From the NCBI GenBank assembly GCA_945910665.1, contig CAMDZK010000002.1, positions 1-18,232 of the forward strand: a stretch of DNA of 18,232 nt. Direction: 5' to 3'. The stretch is from an uncultured Peptostreptococcaceae bacterium (GTDB lineage Bacteria; Bacillota; Clostridia; Tissierellales; Peptoniphilaceae). Below the pieces are notes generated by a model. That model did no database searches. It saw only the letters and a program-made list of their open reading frames with translations, and had not been told where the DNA came from. Positions 8,547 through 15,184 of this stretch are shown in pieces. How positions within the stretch are numbered: the first letter of the stretch is position 1; each line of letters opens with the position of its first letter. Both the position numbers and the translations under genes were made by a program.

Positions 8547-9497
8547 ATGAAAATAGCAATTACAAGTAAAATACCAGAATCAATCCTAGGAAAAATAAAA
8601 GAGTTAGGGGAAGTGGAAATTCACGATAGTAGCACACCTCTTTCAAAAGAAGAAATTATGAACATGAGTGCCGATGCAGAAGTTCTCGTCGTACCACTCT
8701 CCGATAAAATTGATCAAGAAGTATTGGATCGCGCGAAGAATGTAAAGCTCGTGGCAAACTATGGGGCAGGCTATGACAATATCGACATCGCCTATGCCAA
8801 AGAAAAGGGAATTGTCATCACCAATGCTCCGGCGCCATCCTCTGCCGTATCCACAGCTGAACTTACGTTTGCAATTATGCTCGCCAGTGCAAAAAAACTC
8901 ATCCAATCAGAAAAAGATTTGCGGGAAGGAAACTTCTTAGGCTGGAGACCGACCTATTTCTTGGGACAAGAACTCCGTGGAAAAACCCTTGGAATTATCG
9001 GCATGGGAAAAATTGGAAGAAACCTCGCCAAACGAGCCTTAGCCTTTGAAATGGATGTCATCTATACATCGAGAAACAGGAAAGAAGATGTGGAAGAAAT
9101 GGGTGTGCGCTATGTGGAAAAAGAAGAGCTGTTAAAAGAAGCGGACTTTATTAGCCTACACTCCGCCTTTGCAGAAGAACTCCACCACATGATTGGAAAA
9201 GAGGAGTTCATGATGATGAAAGATACAGCTACCTTCATGAATGCAGCCAGAGGTCCCCTCATGGATGAAGCAGCCCTCGTCGAAGCCTTAAAAACTGGAG
9301 AAATCGCCGCCGCAGCCCTGGACGTCTACGAATTTGAACCCAAAGTCACAAAAGAGCTCTTAGAATTAGATAATGTCGTCTTAATTCCACATCTAGGAAA
9401 TGCCACCATCGAAGCGAGAATGGAAATGGGCGAAGCCGTGTATAACAACCTAAAAGACTACACCGAAGGCAAAAAACCAAGAAATCAAGTCAATTAA
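8547..9497 (+). CDS. D-2-hydroxyacid dehydrogenase (NAD(P)-dependent)
   Basis: A 316-residue D-isomer-specific 2-hydroxyacid dehydrogenase. It has a split substrate domain (about 1-100 and 285-316; LVANYGAGYDNIDI) around an NAD-binding Rossmann domain with LGIIGMGKIGRNLAKRA (about 147-163). The catalytic triad is visible: Arg235 in NAARGPLMDE, Glu262 in DVYEFEP and His282 in PHLGNAT. The family covers glyoxylate/hydroxypyruvate reductases, D-lactate and phosphoglycerate dehydrogenases; with no ACT domain and no serine-pathway neighbours the substrate cannot be fixed. A glyoxylate/hydroxypyruvate-reductase-like role is a guess from overall pattern. ATG 8547 is chosen because AAAGGAGG (8535-8542) precedes it by 4-5 nt; an in-frame ATG at 8508 lies upstream of this site. 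TACAAT at 8514-8519 is a possible -10 without a clear -35. It is monocistronic. Confidence 0.9.
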   Translation: MKIAITSKIPESILGKIKELGEVEIHDSSTPLSKEEIMNMSADAEVLVVPLSDKIDQEVLDRAKNVKLVANYGAGYDNIDIAYAKEKGIVITNAPAPSSAVSTAELTFAIMLASAKKLIQSEKDLREGNFLGWRPTYFLGQELRGKTLGIIGMGKIGRNLAKRALAFEMDVIYTSRNRKEDVEEMGVRYVEKEELLKEADFISLHSAFAEELHHMIGKEEFMMMKDTATFMNAARGPLMDEAALVEALKTGEIAAAALDVYEFEPKVTKELLELDNVVLIPHLGNATIEARMEMGEAVYNNLKDYTEGKKPRNQVN

Positions 9498-9528
9498 AAA
9501 AGTTGGACACGGGGTCCAACTTTTTTAA
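9494..9528. terminator. Strong rho-independent terminator (bidirectional) after the dehydrogenase
   Basis: 15-bp perfect stem from TTAAAAAAGTTGGAC (9494-9508) with its complement at 9514-9528, 5-nt loop. The stem ends in a 6-T run on the plus strand and a 6-T run on the minus strand, so it can stop transcription from either side. Confidence 0.92.
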
Positions 9529-9842
9529 ATACGAGTAAAGCGAGTAAATCATAACAACTGTTCATAACTCCGCTGCACTCGCCAGTAGCCACTGTGCCAG
9601 ACGGATACTAAAAGGACCATTGCTACGAACGCACGGAAGGCACAAGTGCAATGTCGAACAGTTTTCATCTCTTCGAAAAAACGGTATTTGCTCCTATCAT
9701 TCTATATTTTTCTTTTCTTAATTTGTGGTTGTGTGCACTTGTAGCGGCCTTCCTTTGCTTACGTGCAATGGTACCCATTTCTCCACAGCCTGTCCCAGCA
9801 GCAACTGGTTCCTTCCGCTACTTTGATAGCTCTTGCATCACG
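9529..9842. other. Intergenic stretch with no supported gene
   Basis: No reading frame here has a ribosome site plus family signal. On the minus strand a frame open at 9665-9817 (50 codons, Lys/Arg-rich) and a 39-codon ATG frame at 9549-9668 exist, but both lack convincing ribosome sites. A tandem GCGAGTAAA-type repeat is present at 9532-9549. GTAGCCACTGT at 9585-9595 recurs at 10104-10114. Possibly decayed coding DNA or a genome-specific repeat. Confidence 0.4.
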
Positions 9843-9870
9843 AAAATAAAAAACTCCGCAAAGCGGAGTT
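9843..9870 (-). terminator. Rho-independent terminator of the Leu-tRNA transcript
   Basis: Read on the minus strand: AACTCCGC, loop TTT, GCGGAGTT (plus 9852-9870), followed by a T-rich tail (plus A-run 9843-9853). It faces the two tRNA genes, about 250 nt downstream of the mature end of tRNA-Leu(CAG). Confidence 0.85.
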
Positions 9871-10121
9871 CATATCAATCTCTTCCTCTTCACATGAGCG
9901 AAGCGAAATATTTTGGAGACCTTTTAAAGGTTTATGAAAAAAACTTTAGAAGATCCCATGCGACAATTGCCCGATTTCATGCTTTTCAAATCGCATGCAA
10001 TTGACCGCCATATTTGCAAAGCAAATACTTCACTTGCCCGCCAGCGCAAATTTCACTCGCTGAAGGTGAATTGCACCGCTGGAAAAGAGCGCGGTGTCAC
10101 AACGTAGCCACTGTCTTTCTA
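9871..10121 (-). other. Structured trailer between tRNA-Leu(CAG) and its terminator; possible small RNA
   Basis: No tRNA, rRNA or known RNA signature is recognised. Read on the minus strand it holds several hairpins: CACCGC/GCGGTG (plus 10068-10096), an imperfect long stem CCAGCG...CGCTGG (plus 10041-10082), GTATTTGC/GCAAATA around plus 10010-10030, CATGCGA/TCGCATG with an inner GATTT/AAATC (plus 9957-9999), and ACCTTT/AAAGGT near plus 9919-9931. It should be transcribed if the tRNA promoter at 10321-10349 reads to the terminator at 9843-9870. It could be a discarded 3' trailer, an sRNA or a degenerate repeat. Confidence 0.35.
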
Positions 10122-10209
10122 TGGTGCCGACGAAGGGACTTGAACCCCCACGTGCTAAACGCACAATAGATTCTGAGTCTATCTTGTCTACCAGTTCCAA
10201 CACGTCGAC
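10122..10209 (-). tRNA. tRNA-Leu, anticodon CAG
   Basis: An 88-nt class II tRNA with encoded CCA. Acceptor GTCGACG pairs with CGTCGGC (one U:G). The anticodon stem ATAGA/TCTAT holds the loop CTCAGAA, giving anticodon CAG (reads CUG). There is a long variable arm (GTGC/GCAC) and a T-arm GGGGG-TTCAAGT-CCCTT with two G:U pairs. It lies 6 nt downstream of tRNA-Leu(CAA), with which it is presumably co-transcribed. Confidence 0.93.
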
Positions 10210-10215
10210 AAAATT

Positions 10216-10302
10216 TGGTGCCGAAGGCGGGAGTCGAACCCGCACGGTGTTGCCACCACAGGATTTTGAGTCCAGCACGTCTACCAGTTCCATCACTTCG
10301 GC
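10216..10302 (-). tRNA. tRNA-Leu, anticodon CAA
   Basis: An 87-nt class II tRNA with encoded CCA. Acceptor GCCGAAG/CTTCGGC is perfect. The anticodon loop CTCAAAA gives CAA (reads UUG). The variable arm is GTGG-loop-CACCGTG-like and the T-arm GCGGG-TTCGACT-CCCGC is perfect. The anticodon stem CTGGA/TCCTG has a U28:U42 mismatch, an oddity. First gene of the minus-strand Leu-tRNA pair. Confidence 0.94.
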
Positions 10303-10320
10303 AAGAAAGTTGACTCAATT

Positions 10321-10349
10321 ATTCTATCACACAGGTTAAGAACATGCAA
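10321..10349 (-). promoter_or_regulatory. Promoter of the two minus-strand tRNA-Leu genes
   Basis: On the minus strand: -35 TTGCAT (plus 10344-10349), 17-nt spacer, extended -10 TGA-TAGAAT (plus 10321-10329). The predicted start is about 12 nt before the mature 5' end of tRNA-Leu(CAA). The -35 is weak, but the extended -10 compensates. Confidence 0.6.
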
Positions 10350-10360
10350 TTCTTTTGTAA

Positions 10361-10388
10361 AATAAAAGAAGAGCAAATGCCCTTCTTT
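10361..10388 (-). terminator. Terminator-like hairpin on the minus strand upstream of the tRNA promoter
   Basis: Read on the minus strand, AAAGAAGGGC pairs with GCTCTTCTTT (plus 10379-10388 with 10365-10374; one G:U, loop ATTT) and is followed by TATTTT. On the plus strand the same stem has an A:C mismatch, so the minus orientation is favoured. No minus-strand gene precedes it; it may insulate the tRNA unit from antisense transcription of polA. Confidence 0.4.
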
Positions 10389-10474
10389 ATTGACCGCTAT
10401 TATTTTTTCTCCACCCTTCATGGGGGTATATACAGTTTCACAAAACTTTTTCTGGATTTTTGCTTTTCTCTCTA

Positions 10475-10483
10475 TGGTATAAT
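10475..10483 (+). promoter_or_regulatory. Extended -10 promoter element of polA
   Basis: TGG followed by the consensus TATAAT (10478-10483), 24 nt before the polA ATG. No good -35 is visible 16-18 nt upstream, fitting an extended -10 promoter. It probably drives polA-coaE-lytic transglycosylase. Confidence 0.65.
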
Positions 10484-10507
10484 AAATAGATGAAAAGGAG
10501 GGGGAAG

Positions 10508-13132
10508 ATGAAGGAAACCCTATTACTTGTTGACGGAAGTTCACTGATTTTCCGTGCATTTTACGCACTGCCACCACTGACCAATCAAGAAGGTATTTAC
10601 ACGAATGCGGTGTATGGTTTTTTGACCATGTACGAACAGCTGATGGCACAATTCAATCCTGACTATTTGTTGGTTGCCTTTGACCGTCCAGACCCAACTT
10701 TTCGTCATGAAGAGTTCGAGGCATACAAGGGCACAAGAGATAAAGCCCCCGATGAACTATCGGGTCAATTTGGCTTATTAAAAGAAGTTCTCCACGCCAT
10801 GAATGTCCATCAAATCGACATGACTGGTTATGAGGCCGATGATATACTAGGCACCTTGGCGAAGCAAGCGAAAACACAAGGGTATCGCTCGGTTTTAGTG
10901 ACAGGGGATAAAGATTATCTGCAACTCGTGGAAGAAGACATTGAAGTCTATCTGACAAAACGAGGCATCAAAGACATGCATATGTATGATGTTGCCCGCA
11001 TTCAAGAAGAGTATGGCATTGAACCCAGACAGCTCATCGATGTAAAGGGTCTCATGGGCGACAAATCCGATAATATTCCTGGGATTCCAGGAATCGGCGA
11101 GAAAAAGGCTTTGGGTTTTATCCAAAACTATGGAAGTGTGGAAGGTCTTTACGAGCATTTAGATGAAGTCTCTGGGAAAAAGACGAAGGAGACCATCGCA
11201 GAATACAGACAGCAAGCGCTCATGAGTAAACGATTAGGAGAGATTCTCCTCACCGTTCCCATGGAAACGGATGTGAAAAAATATGCCGTTCAAGAAGAAA
11301 ATGAAAGGGAAACGCTCCAATGGTTTGAGCGTTTAGAATTCAATTCGCTCATTAAAAAAAGAAAGAAAAACGCTCCTGTGAAAGAACACGCAGCAGCGAT
11401 TGTGATTCCAACGGATGAAGCGGCGGCTCTTCTCAGAACTTGGGAAGGCACTTTGTATTTTTATCTTCTCTTTGACGATGAACTCTACACGCACGGGACG
11501 CCAAAAAGACTCTGTTTTGGCAATGGGGAAGTCGCCTATGTGACAGAGCTCTCAGAGATGGAACCTTTACAAGCAATTGTGGAAGATGAAGGAAAAGTGG
11601 CTGTCACTTTTAATGCGAAAGAAACTTTTTACGCAGCGCTCCAACAGGGATTTGATATACGCGCAAAAATCGACGATTTAATGCTCGCCCAGTATTTAAA
11701 TGATCCAGGGCAAGTCAATGAAACTTTAGAACAATTGGCAAGAAATGTTCTCGCACTCAATCTCACGGATAAAAAAGATTTAATGGGAAAAGGAAAGCAA
11801 AAAGTTTTATTGGCAGACCTTCCTTTAGGCGGAATCACCCAATGGGTGACACAAAGCCTCGCTGCCATGGAAGATTTAGAAGAACCCATTTTTTCTCAGT
11901 TAGAAGAGCGGGAGATGAAACTCCTCTATGAAGATTTGGAACTTCCTTTGGCAAAAGTGTTAGCCGACATGGAATTTACCGGATTCCCCATCGATAAACA
12001 AGCCCTCTTAGATCTGCACAAAGAATTTGAGGGACGGTTAGAAACTCTCGTTCAAGAAATTTACGACATTGCAGGCTATGAATTTAATATCAACTCCACA
12101 AAACAACTGGGCGTACTTCTTTTTGAAGAATTGGACTTACCGGTAATAAAGAAGACGAAAACAGGATATTCCACCAATGTGGAAGTGCTTGAAGCGTTGG
12201 AAGACCAGCATCCGATCGCACGAAAAATCCTAGATTATCGCAGCCTCCAAAAACTCCAATCCACCTATGTGGACGGATTGCTGGCCGCCATCCACGAAGA
12301 TGGACGCGTGCACACAACCTTTAATCAAACGGTCGCTGCAACGGGAAGACTCTCTAGCACAGACCCCAACATTCAAAACATTCCCGTGCGCTCAGAAGAA
12401 GGACGATTAATCCGCAAAGCCTTTACAGCCTCTGAAGGAAACACGCTTATCGACGCGGACTATTCCCAAATCGAACTGCGGATTTTAGCGCATTTGGCAG
12501 GGGATGAAAACATGATTGACGCATTCAAACACGACATCGACATCCACACAAAAACCGCTGCGGAAGTCTTTGATGTGGGAATCGATGAAGTAACGCCACT
12601 CATGCGTTCAAGGGCAAAAGCGGTTAACTTTGGCATTGTCTATGGAATTAGCGACTATGGACTGTCCAGAGATTTGAAGATTTCTCGTCCGGAAGCGAAA
12701 GAATACATCGACAATTACAAAGACTCTTATCCACAGATTAAAAAGTACATGGATGAAATCATCGAAACGGGAAAAGAACAAGGGTATGTACAAACCATCT
12801 GGAAACGCCGACGCTATGTGCCAGAACTGACCAGTAAGAACTTCAATGTACGAGGATTTGGCGAACGCATTGCTCTCAATACGCCCATTCAAGGAAGTGC
12901 GGCAGACATTATCAAGTTTGCCATGCTGGCTGTATACAGACGGCTAAAAGAAGAAAAGCTAGAGTCCCAAATGCTTTTACAAGTTCACGATGAGCTCATT
13001 ATCGATGCACACCCGGACGAAGTGGAAAGGGTAGAAGCACTTTTACGAGAAGTGATGCCAGGAGTGGCAGAACTACAAGTGCCCCTAGAAGTGGACGTAA
13101 ATAAAGGCCCCAATTGGTATGAAGCCAAATAA
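10508..13132 (+). CDS. polA: DNA polymerase I
   Basis: An 874-residue family A DNA polymerase (Okazaki fragment processing and repair). Domains: 5'-3' exonuclease/FEN (about 1-290; LLLVDGSSLIFRAFYALPPL, EADDILGTLA, DKSDNIPGIPGIGEKKA); a 3'-5' exonuclease-like domain (about 300-460) in which the DxE and other metal-ligand motifs are not recognisable, so proofreading is probably lost as in B. subtilis and Taq; polymerase domain (about 470-874) with GRLSSTDPNIQNIPVR, motif A DADYSQIELR (catalytic Asp651), O-helix RAKAVNFGIVYG and motif C LLQVHDELIID (catalytic Asp828). ATG 10508 is preferred over in-frame ATG 10490 because AAAGGAGGGGG (10493-10503) lies between them, correctly spaced for 10508. 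It overlaps coaE by 14 nt. Confidence 0.97.
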   Translation: MKETLLLVDGSSLIFRAFYALPPLTNQEGIYTNAVYGFLTMYEQLMAQFNPDYLLVAFDRPDPTFRHEEFEAYKGTRDKAPDELSGQFGLLKEVLHAMNVHQIDMTGYEADDILGTLAKQAKTQGYRSVLVTGDKDYLQLVEEDIEVYLTKRGIKDMHMYDVARIQEEYGIEPRQLIDVKGLMGDKSDNIPGIPGIGEKKALGFIQNYGSVEGLYEHLDEVSGKKTKETIAEYRQQALMSKRLGEILLTVPMETDVKKYAVQEENERETLQWFERLEFNSLIKKRKKNAPVKEHAAAIVIPTDEAAALLRTWEGTLYFYLLFDDELYTHGTPKRLCFGNGEVAYVTELSEMEPLQAIVEDEGKVAVTFNAKETFYAALQQGFDIRAKIDDLMLAQYLNDPGQVNETLEQLARNVLALNLTDKKDLMGKGKQKVLLADLPLGGITQWVTQSLAAMEDLEEPIFSQLEEREMKLLYEDLELPLAKVLADMEFTGFPIDKQALLDLHKEFEGRLETLVQEIYDIAGYEFNINSTKQLGVLLFEELDLPVIKKTKTGYSTNVEVLEALEDQHPIARKILDYRSLQKLQSTYVDGLLAAIHEDGRVHTTFNQTVAATGRLSSTDPNIQNIPVRSEEGRLIRKAFTASEGNTLIDADYSQIELRILAHLAGDENMIDAFKHDIDIHTKTAAEVFDVGIDEVTPLMRSRAKAVNFGIVYGISDYGLSRDLKISRPEAKEYIDNYKDSYPQIKKYMDEIIETGKEQGYVQTIWKRRRYVPELTSKNFNVRGFGERIALNTPIQGSAADIIKFAMLAVYRRLKEEKLESQMLLQVHDELIIDAHPDEVERVEALLREVMPGVAELQVPLEVDVNKGPNWYEAK

Positions 13133-13721
13133 GATTATCATTACAGGAGGGATTGCCACGGGAAAATCCGCGGCATCCTCCTATATCAAAACATTAGGTT
13201 ATCCGCTCTGGGATGCAGATGAGGTGGCAAAAATGGCTTTGGAACCCGGAGAAAAGCCCTATGATTGTGTGGTGAAGCATTTTTCTAAAGACATCCTTTT
13301 ACAGGATGGAACCATCAACCGCAAAAAATTGGCCAATATCATTTTTTCCTCGAATGAAAAAAGAAAAGTGTTAAATGATTGCACGCATCCGTGGATTTAC
13401 CAGAAGTTAGACTGTTGGATAAAAAAACAACAAAAACCCCTTTTATTTTTAGACATTCCATTGTATTATGAAACAAGCCAGGAGATTGATGGAGAAGTCT
13501 GGCTGATTGACGCACAAGAAGATATACAAATGAACAGACTGATCGCGCGCAATGGATTGACAAAAAAAGAAGCGCTCGCACGCATCTGTGCGCAAATGCC
13601 CATGGAAGCCAAAAGAGAAAAAGCTGATGTCATTATCGACAATTCGGGATCGTTAGAAGATTTATATCTTTCAATCCATCAGCATCTCCAAGAAAGAGGG
13701 GAACATTCATGCAAACCTTGA
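13119..13721 (+). CDS. coaE: Dephospho-CoA kinase
   Basis: A 200-residue dephospho-CoA kinase, the last step of coenzyme A synthesis (ATP-dependent 3'-phosphorylation of dephospho-CoA). The P-loop GGIATGKS (Lys16) is at the start, followed by DADEVAKMAL (the DAD substrate-binding motif), INRKKLANIIF, LNDCTHPWI (His-Pro) and LLFLDIPLYYE, a lid with RLIARNGLTKKEALARICAQ, and the closing ADVIIDNSGSLEDL. All are standard CoaE landmarks. The ATG lies inside the polA end, with a weak AAAGG site, suggesting coupling to polA translation; the 3' end overlaps the next gene by 13 nt. In many Firmicutes mutM sits between polA and coaE; it is absent here. Confidence 0.94.
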   Translation: MKPNKIIITGGIATGKSAASSYIKTLGYPLWDADEVAKMALEPGEKPYDCVVKHFSKDILLQDGTINRKKLANIIFSSNEKRKVLNDCTHPWIYQKLDCWIKKQQKPLLFLDIPLYYETSQEIDGEVWLIDAQEDIQMNRLIARNGLTKKEALARICAQMPMEAKREKADVIIDNSGSLEDLYLSIHQHLQERGEHSCKP

Positions 13722-14353
13722 AAAGAATCATTGCAGGCATATTGATTTTCATTGCTATTTTAGGAATTGGCAGTTTTATTTTTGCCGCCCAATATGCAAA
13801 AACAAGACCCGTACAATACGCATCACTCATTCATAAATACGCGGACGAGCGTGGCCTCGACCCCAATCTCGTGGTCGCCATAATAAAAGTAGAGTCTGAT
13901 TTTGATCCAAATGCCGTATCTCCTATGGATGCGCGGGGACTCATGCAAATTTTACCAGAAACGGCCCAATGGATTGCGGAAGAATTGGAAGAGGATTATG
14001 TAGAAGATGATCTCTTTGACCCGGAAAAGAATATTTCCTATGGAACGTATTATCTGAAATATTTAATTGATCACTTCAAAAATCAAGACATCGCAATCGC
14101 TGCCTACAATGGTGGTATGGGAAATGTGGGCACTTGGTTAGATGATGAGACCATTACTCACGAAGGTGAAGGACTTGAAGATATTCCGATTGACGAAACA
14201 AGAGAGTATGTGGTGAAAGTCAATACAAATATGGAAATGTACCAAAGACTCTACGACGGCAAACTTCCAGAAACGGATACGGAAAGCCCCTCTCTCGATG
14301 CAATTGCACGACATTATAAGTATTTGTTCGAGTGGTTTTTCATTGTGCATTAA
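13709..14353 (+). CDS. Membrane-anchored lytic transglycosylase (Slt/MltE-like)
   Basis: A 214-residue protein with an N-terminal hydrophobic segment (about residues 7-27, no obvious cleavage site or lipobox, so probably an anchor) and a goose-type lysozyme-like/SLT domain on the outer face. Motifs in order: LDPNLVVAIIKVESDFDPNAVSP with catalytic Glu62, ARGLMQILPETAQWI, FDPEKNISYGTYYLKYL, IAIAAYNGGMGNVGTWL and TREYVVKVNTNMEMYQRLY. It should cleave glycan strands of peptidoglycan non-hydrolytically. The pattern resembles the small YjbJ-type enzymes found downstream of polA/coaE in Clostridia. AAAGAGGGG precedes ATG 13709; it overlaps coaE by 13 nt, so it is the last gene of the polA operon. 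No clear terminator follows. Confidence 0.9.
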   Translation: MQTLKRIIAGILIFIAILGIGSFIFAAQYAKTRPVQYASLIHKYADERGLDPNLVVAIIKVESDFDPNAVSPMDARGLMQILPETAQWIAEELEEDYVEDDLFDPEKNISYGTYYLKYLIDHFKNQDIAIAAYNGGMGNVGTWLDDETITHEGEGLEDIPIDETREYVVKVNTNMEMYQRLYDGKLPETDTESPSLDAIARHYKYLFEWFFIVH

Positions 14354-14368
14354 GTTTGTAAAAAACAG

Positions 14369-14397
14369 TTGAAATTTCTGTTCGCATCGTGTATACT
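14369..14397 (+). promoter_or_regulatory. Promoter of tRNA-Leu(GAG)
   Basis: -35 TTGAAA (14369-14374), 17-nt spacer, -10 TATACT (14392-14397): near consensus, with a predicted start about 10-12 nt before the mature tRNA 5' end. Confidence 0.8.
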
Positions 14398-14415
14398 TGT
14401 GTATGTTGTAACTGA

Positions 14416-14501
14416 GCAGAAGTGGTGGAATTGGTAGACACGCTATCTTGAGGGGGTAGTGGGCACTGCTCGTGGGGGTTCGAGTCCCCCTTTCTGCACC
14501 A
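14416..14501 (+). tRNA. tRNA-Leu, anticodon GAG
   Basis: An 86-nt class II tRNA with encoded CCA. Acceptor GCAGAAG/TTTCTGC (one G:U), D-arm GGTGGAATTGGTAGACAC, anticodon stem CTATC/GGTAG with loop TTGAGGG giving GAG (reads CUC/CUU), long variable arm, and T-arm GGGGG-TTCGAGT-CCCCC. Third leucine isoacceptor in the window and the only one on this strand. Confidence 0.95.
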
Positions 14502-14505
14502 ACGC

Positions 14506-14536
14506 AACCGACGATTCATTGAATTGTCGGTTTTTT
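14506..14536 (+). terminator. Rho-independent terminator of tRNA-Leu(GAG)
   Basis: 12-bp stem AACCGACGATTC (14506-14517) with GAATTGTCGGTT (14521-14532), one G:T pair, 3-nt loop, then a T-run to 14536. It starts 4 nt after the tRNA CCA end. Confidence 0.92.
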
Positions 14537-14553
14537 ATTTTTTGGAGGCTAAA

Positions 14554-14892
14554 ATGGTCGATAAACTCTTTCTCATTTTCTCTTTCCTTTTCGTACCCAT
14601 AATTTTATTATCCTTCGGCGCTCGTATTAAAAAGCAGTCCCCAAAACAAATCAATCCGATCTAAGGATACCGACCTATGTCCATGAAAAATGAAGACACC
14701 TGGACATTCGCCCACAAAGCGCTCGGAGATGAATGGATCAAATGGGGAAAAGTGACACTACTCTTCACTTTGATCGTTGCAATACTTGGATGGATAATCG
14801 ACCTTCGATCCTTTTACATCATCGGTACGATTTTTATTTTTGTACAGATGATTCCTTTTATTCTGTCCATCCTCACGGTGGAAAAACAATGA
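14554..14892 (+). pseudogene. SdpI-family (immunity-like) membrane protein gene interrupted by one in-frame TAA
   Basis: GGAGG (14544-14548) and ATG 14554 open a frame with a first membrane helix (LFLIFSFLFVPIILLSF), then KQINPI and a TAA at 14662-14664. The same frame continues without any shift as GYRPMSMKNEDTWTFAHKAL and two more hydrophobic helices to TAA 14890-14892. Together they make a 112-codon SdpI-family product with the hallmark 'YGYRT..SMKN..TW' motif; the TAA sits where the first Tyr (TAT/TAC) of YGYR is expected. SdpI of B. subtilis is the immunity protein against the SdpC toxin; wider family roles are unknown. It could be made as two pieces (36 residues, and about 71 from ATG 14677), be a fresh pseudogene, or reflect a base-call error. 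There is no own promoter upstream. Confidence 0.7.
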
Positions 14893-14911
14893 AAAGAAAA
14901 TTTTGATGAAC

Positions 14912-14947
14912 AAGGCAGAAGAAAGTAAATTTCTTTTGCTTTTTTTA
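14912..14947 (+). terminator. Rho-independent terminator after the SdpI-family gene
   Basis: 10-bp stem GCAGAAGAAA (14915-14924) with TTTCTTTTGC (14930-14939), one G:T pair, 5-nt loop, extendable by AAG/TTT, followed by T's to 14947. It begins about 20 nt after the gene. Confidence 0.85.
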
Positions 14948-15155
14948 GGGTTACTTTTATACAACAAAGAACTTTGTAAGCGACACTTACAAAGCGTGAG
15001 AAGTTTTACTATAAACTTTTTCAATGCATGGAAGTTAATGTTTATTCTTTATCTTGATATTTTTTAGCAAGATGTTTCACTGGTCATGTCAAATTGCAAT
15101 GCCATTAAAAGCATTGTAATTACTGTATTATCACACTTTCTTATGGTCTGATTAG
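14948..15155. repeat. Intergenic DNA before rnf with several inverted repeats
   Basis: No gene seen. Inverted repeats: CTTTGTAAG (14972-14980) / CTTACAAAG (14986-14994), perfect 9 bp with a 5-nt gap; AAGTTT (15001-15006) / AAACTT (15013-15018) followed by T's; ATCTTG (15051-15056) / CAAGAT (15068-15073); and TTGCAATGC (15094-15102) / GCATTGTAA (15111-15119) with one G:T. The half-site TTACAAAGC of the first repeat recurs at 15157-15165, overlapping the rnf -35. These could be operators, small-RNA stems or leftovers. Confidence 0.4.
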
Positions 15156-15184
15156 TTTACAAAGCTATGAATCAATGGTAGAAT
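15156..15184 (+). promoter_or_regulatory. Promoter of the rnf operon
   Basis: -35 TTTACA (15156-15161), 17-nt spacer, extended -10 TGG-TAGAAT (15179-15184). It predicts a roughly 95-nt leader before the rnfC start, which contains an inverted repeat CAAGTTA (15193-15199) / TAACTTG (15212-15218). A second, weaker candidate is TTGAAA at 15216 with TATTAA 18 nt downstream. Confidence 0.7.

Noticed and set aside
9549..9817. Two short minus-strand frames (9549-9668, hydrophobic; 9665-9817, Lys/Arg-rich)
   Set aside because: No proper start or ribosome site and no recognisable family; may be decayed coding DNA, but this cannot be supported.
9651..10004. Plus-strand 117-codon open frame across the gap after the dehydrogenase
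   Set aside because: No ribosome site, no family motif, and it runs through the minus-strand terminator hairpin at 9852-9870 and the structured trailer.
9585..10114. Direct repeat GTAGCCACTGT at 9585 and 10104 as a mobile-element end
   Set aside because: An 11-mer repeat is expected by chance in a window this size, and no transposase or flanking inverted ends were seen.
10030..10339. Open frames on both strands over the Leu tRNAs
   Set aside because: They translate tRNA genes and cannot be real proteins.
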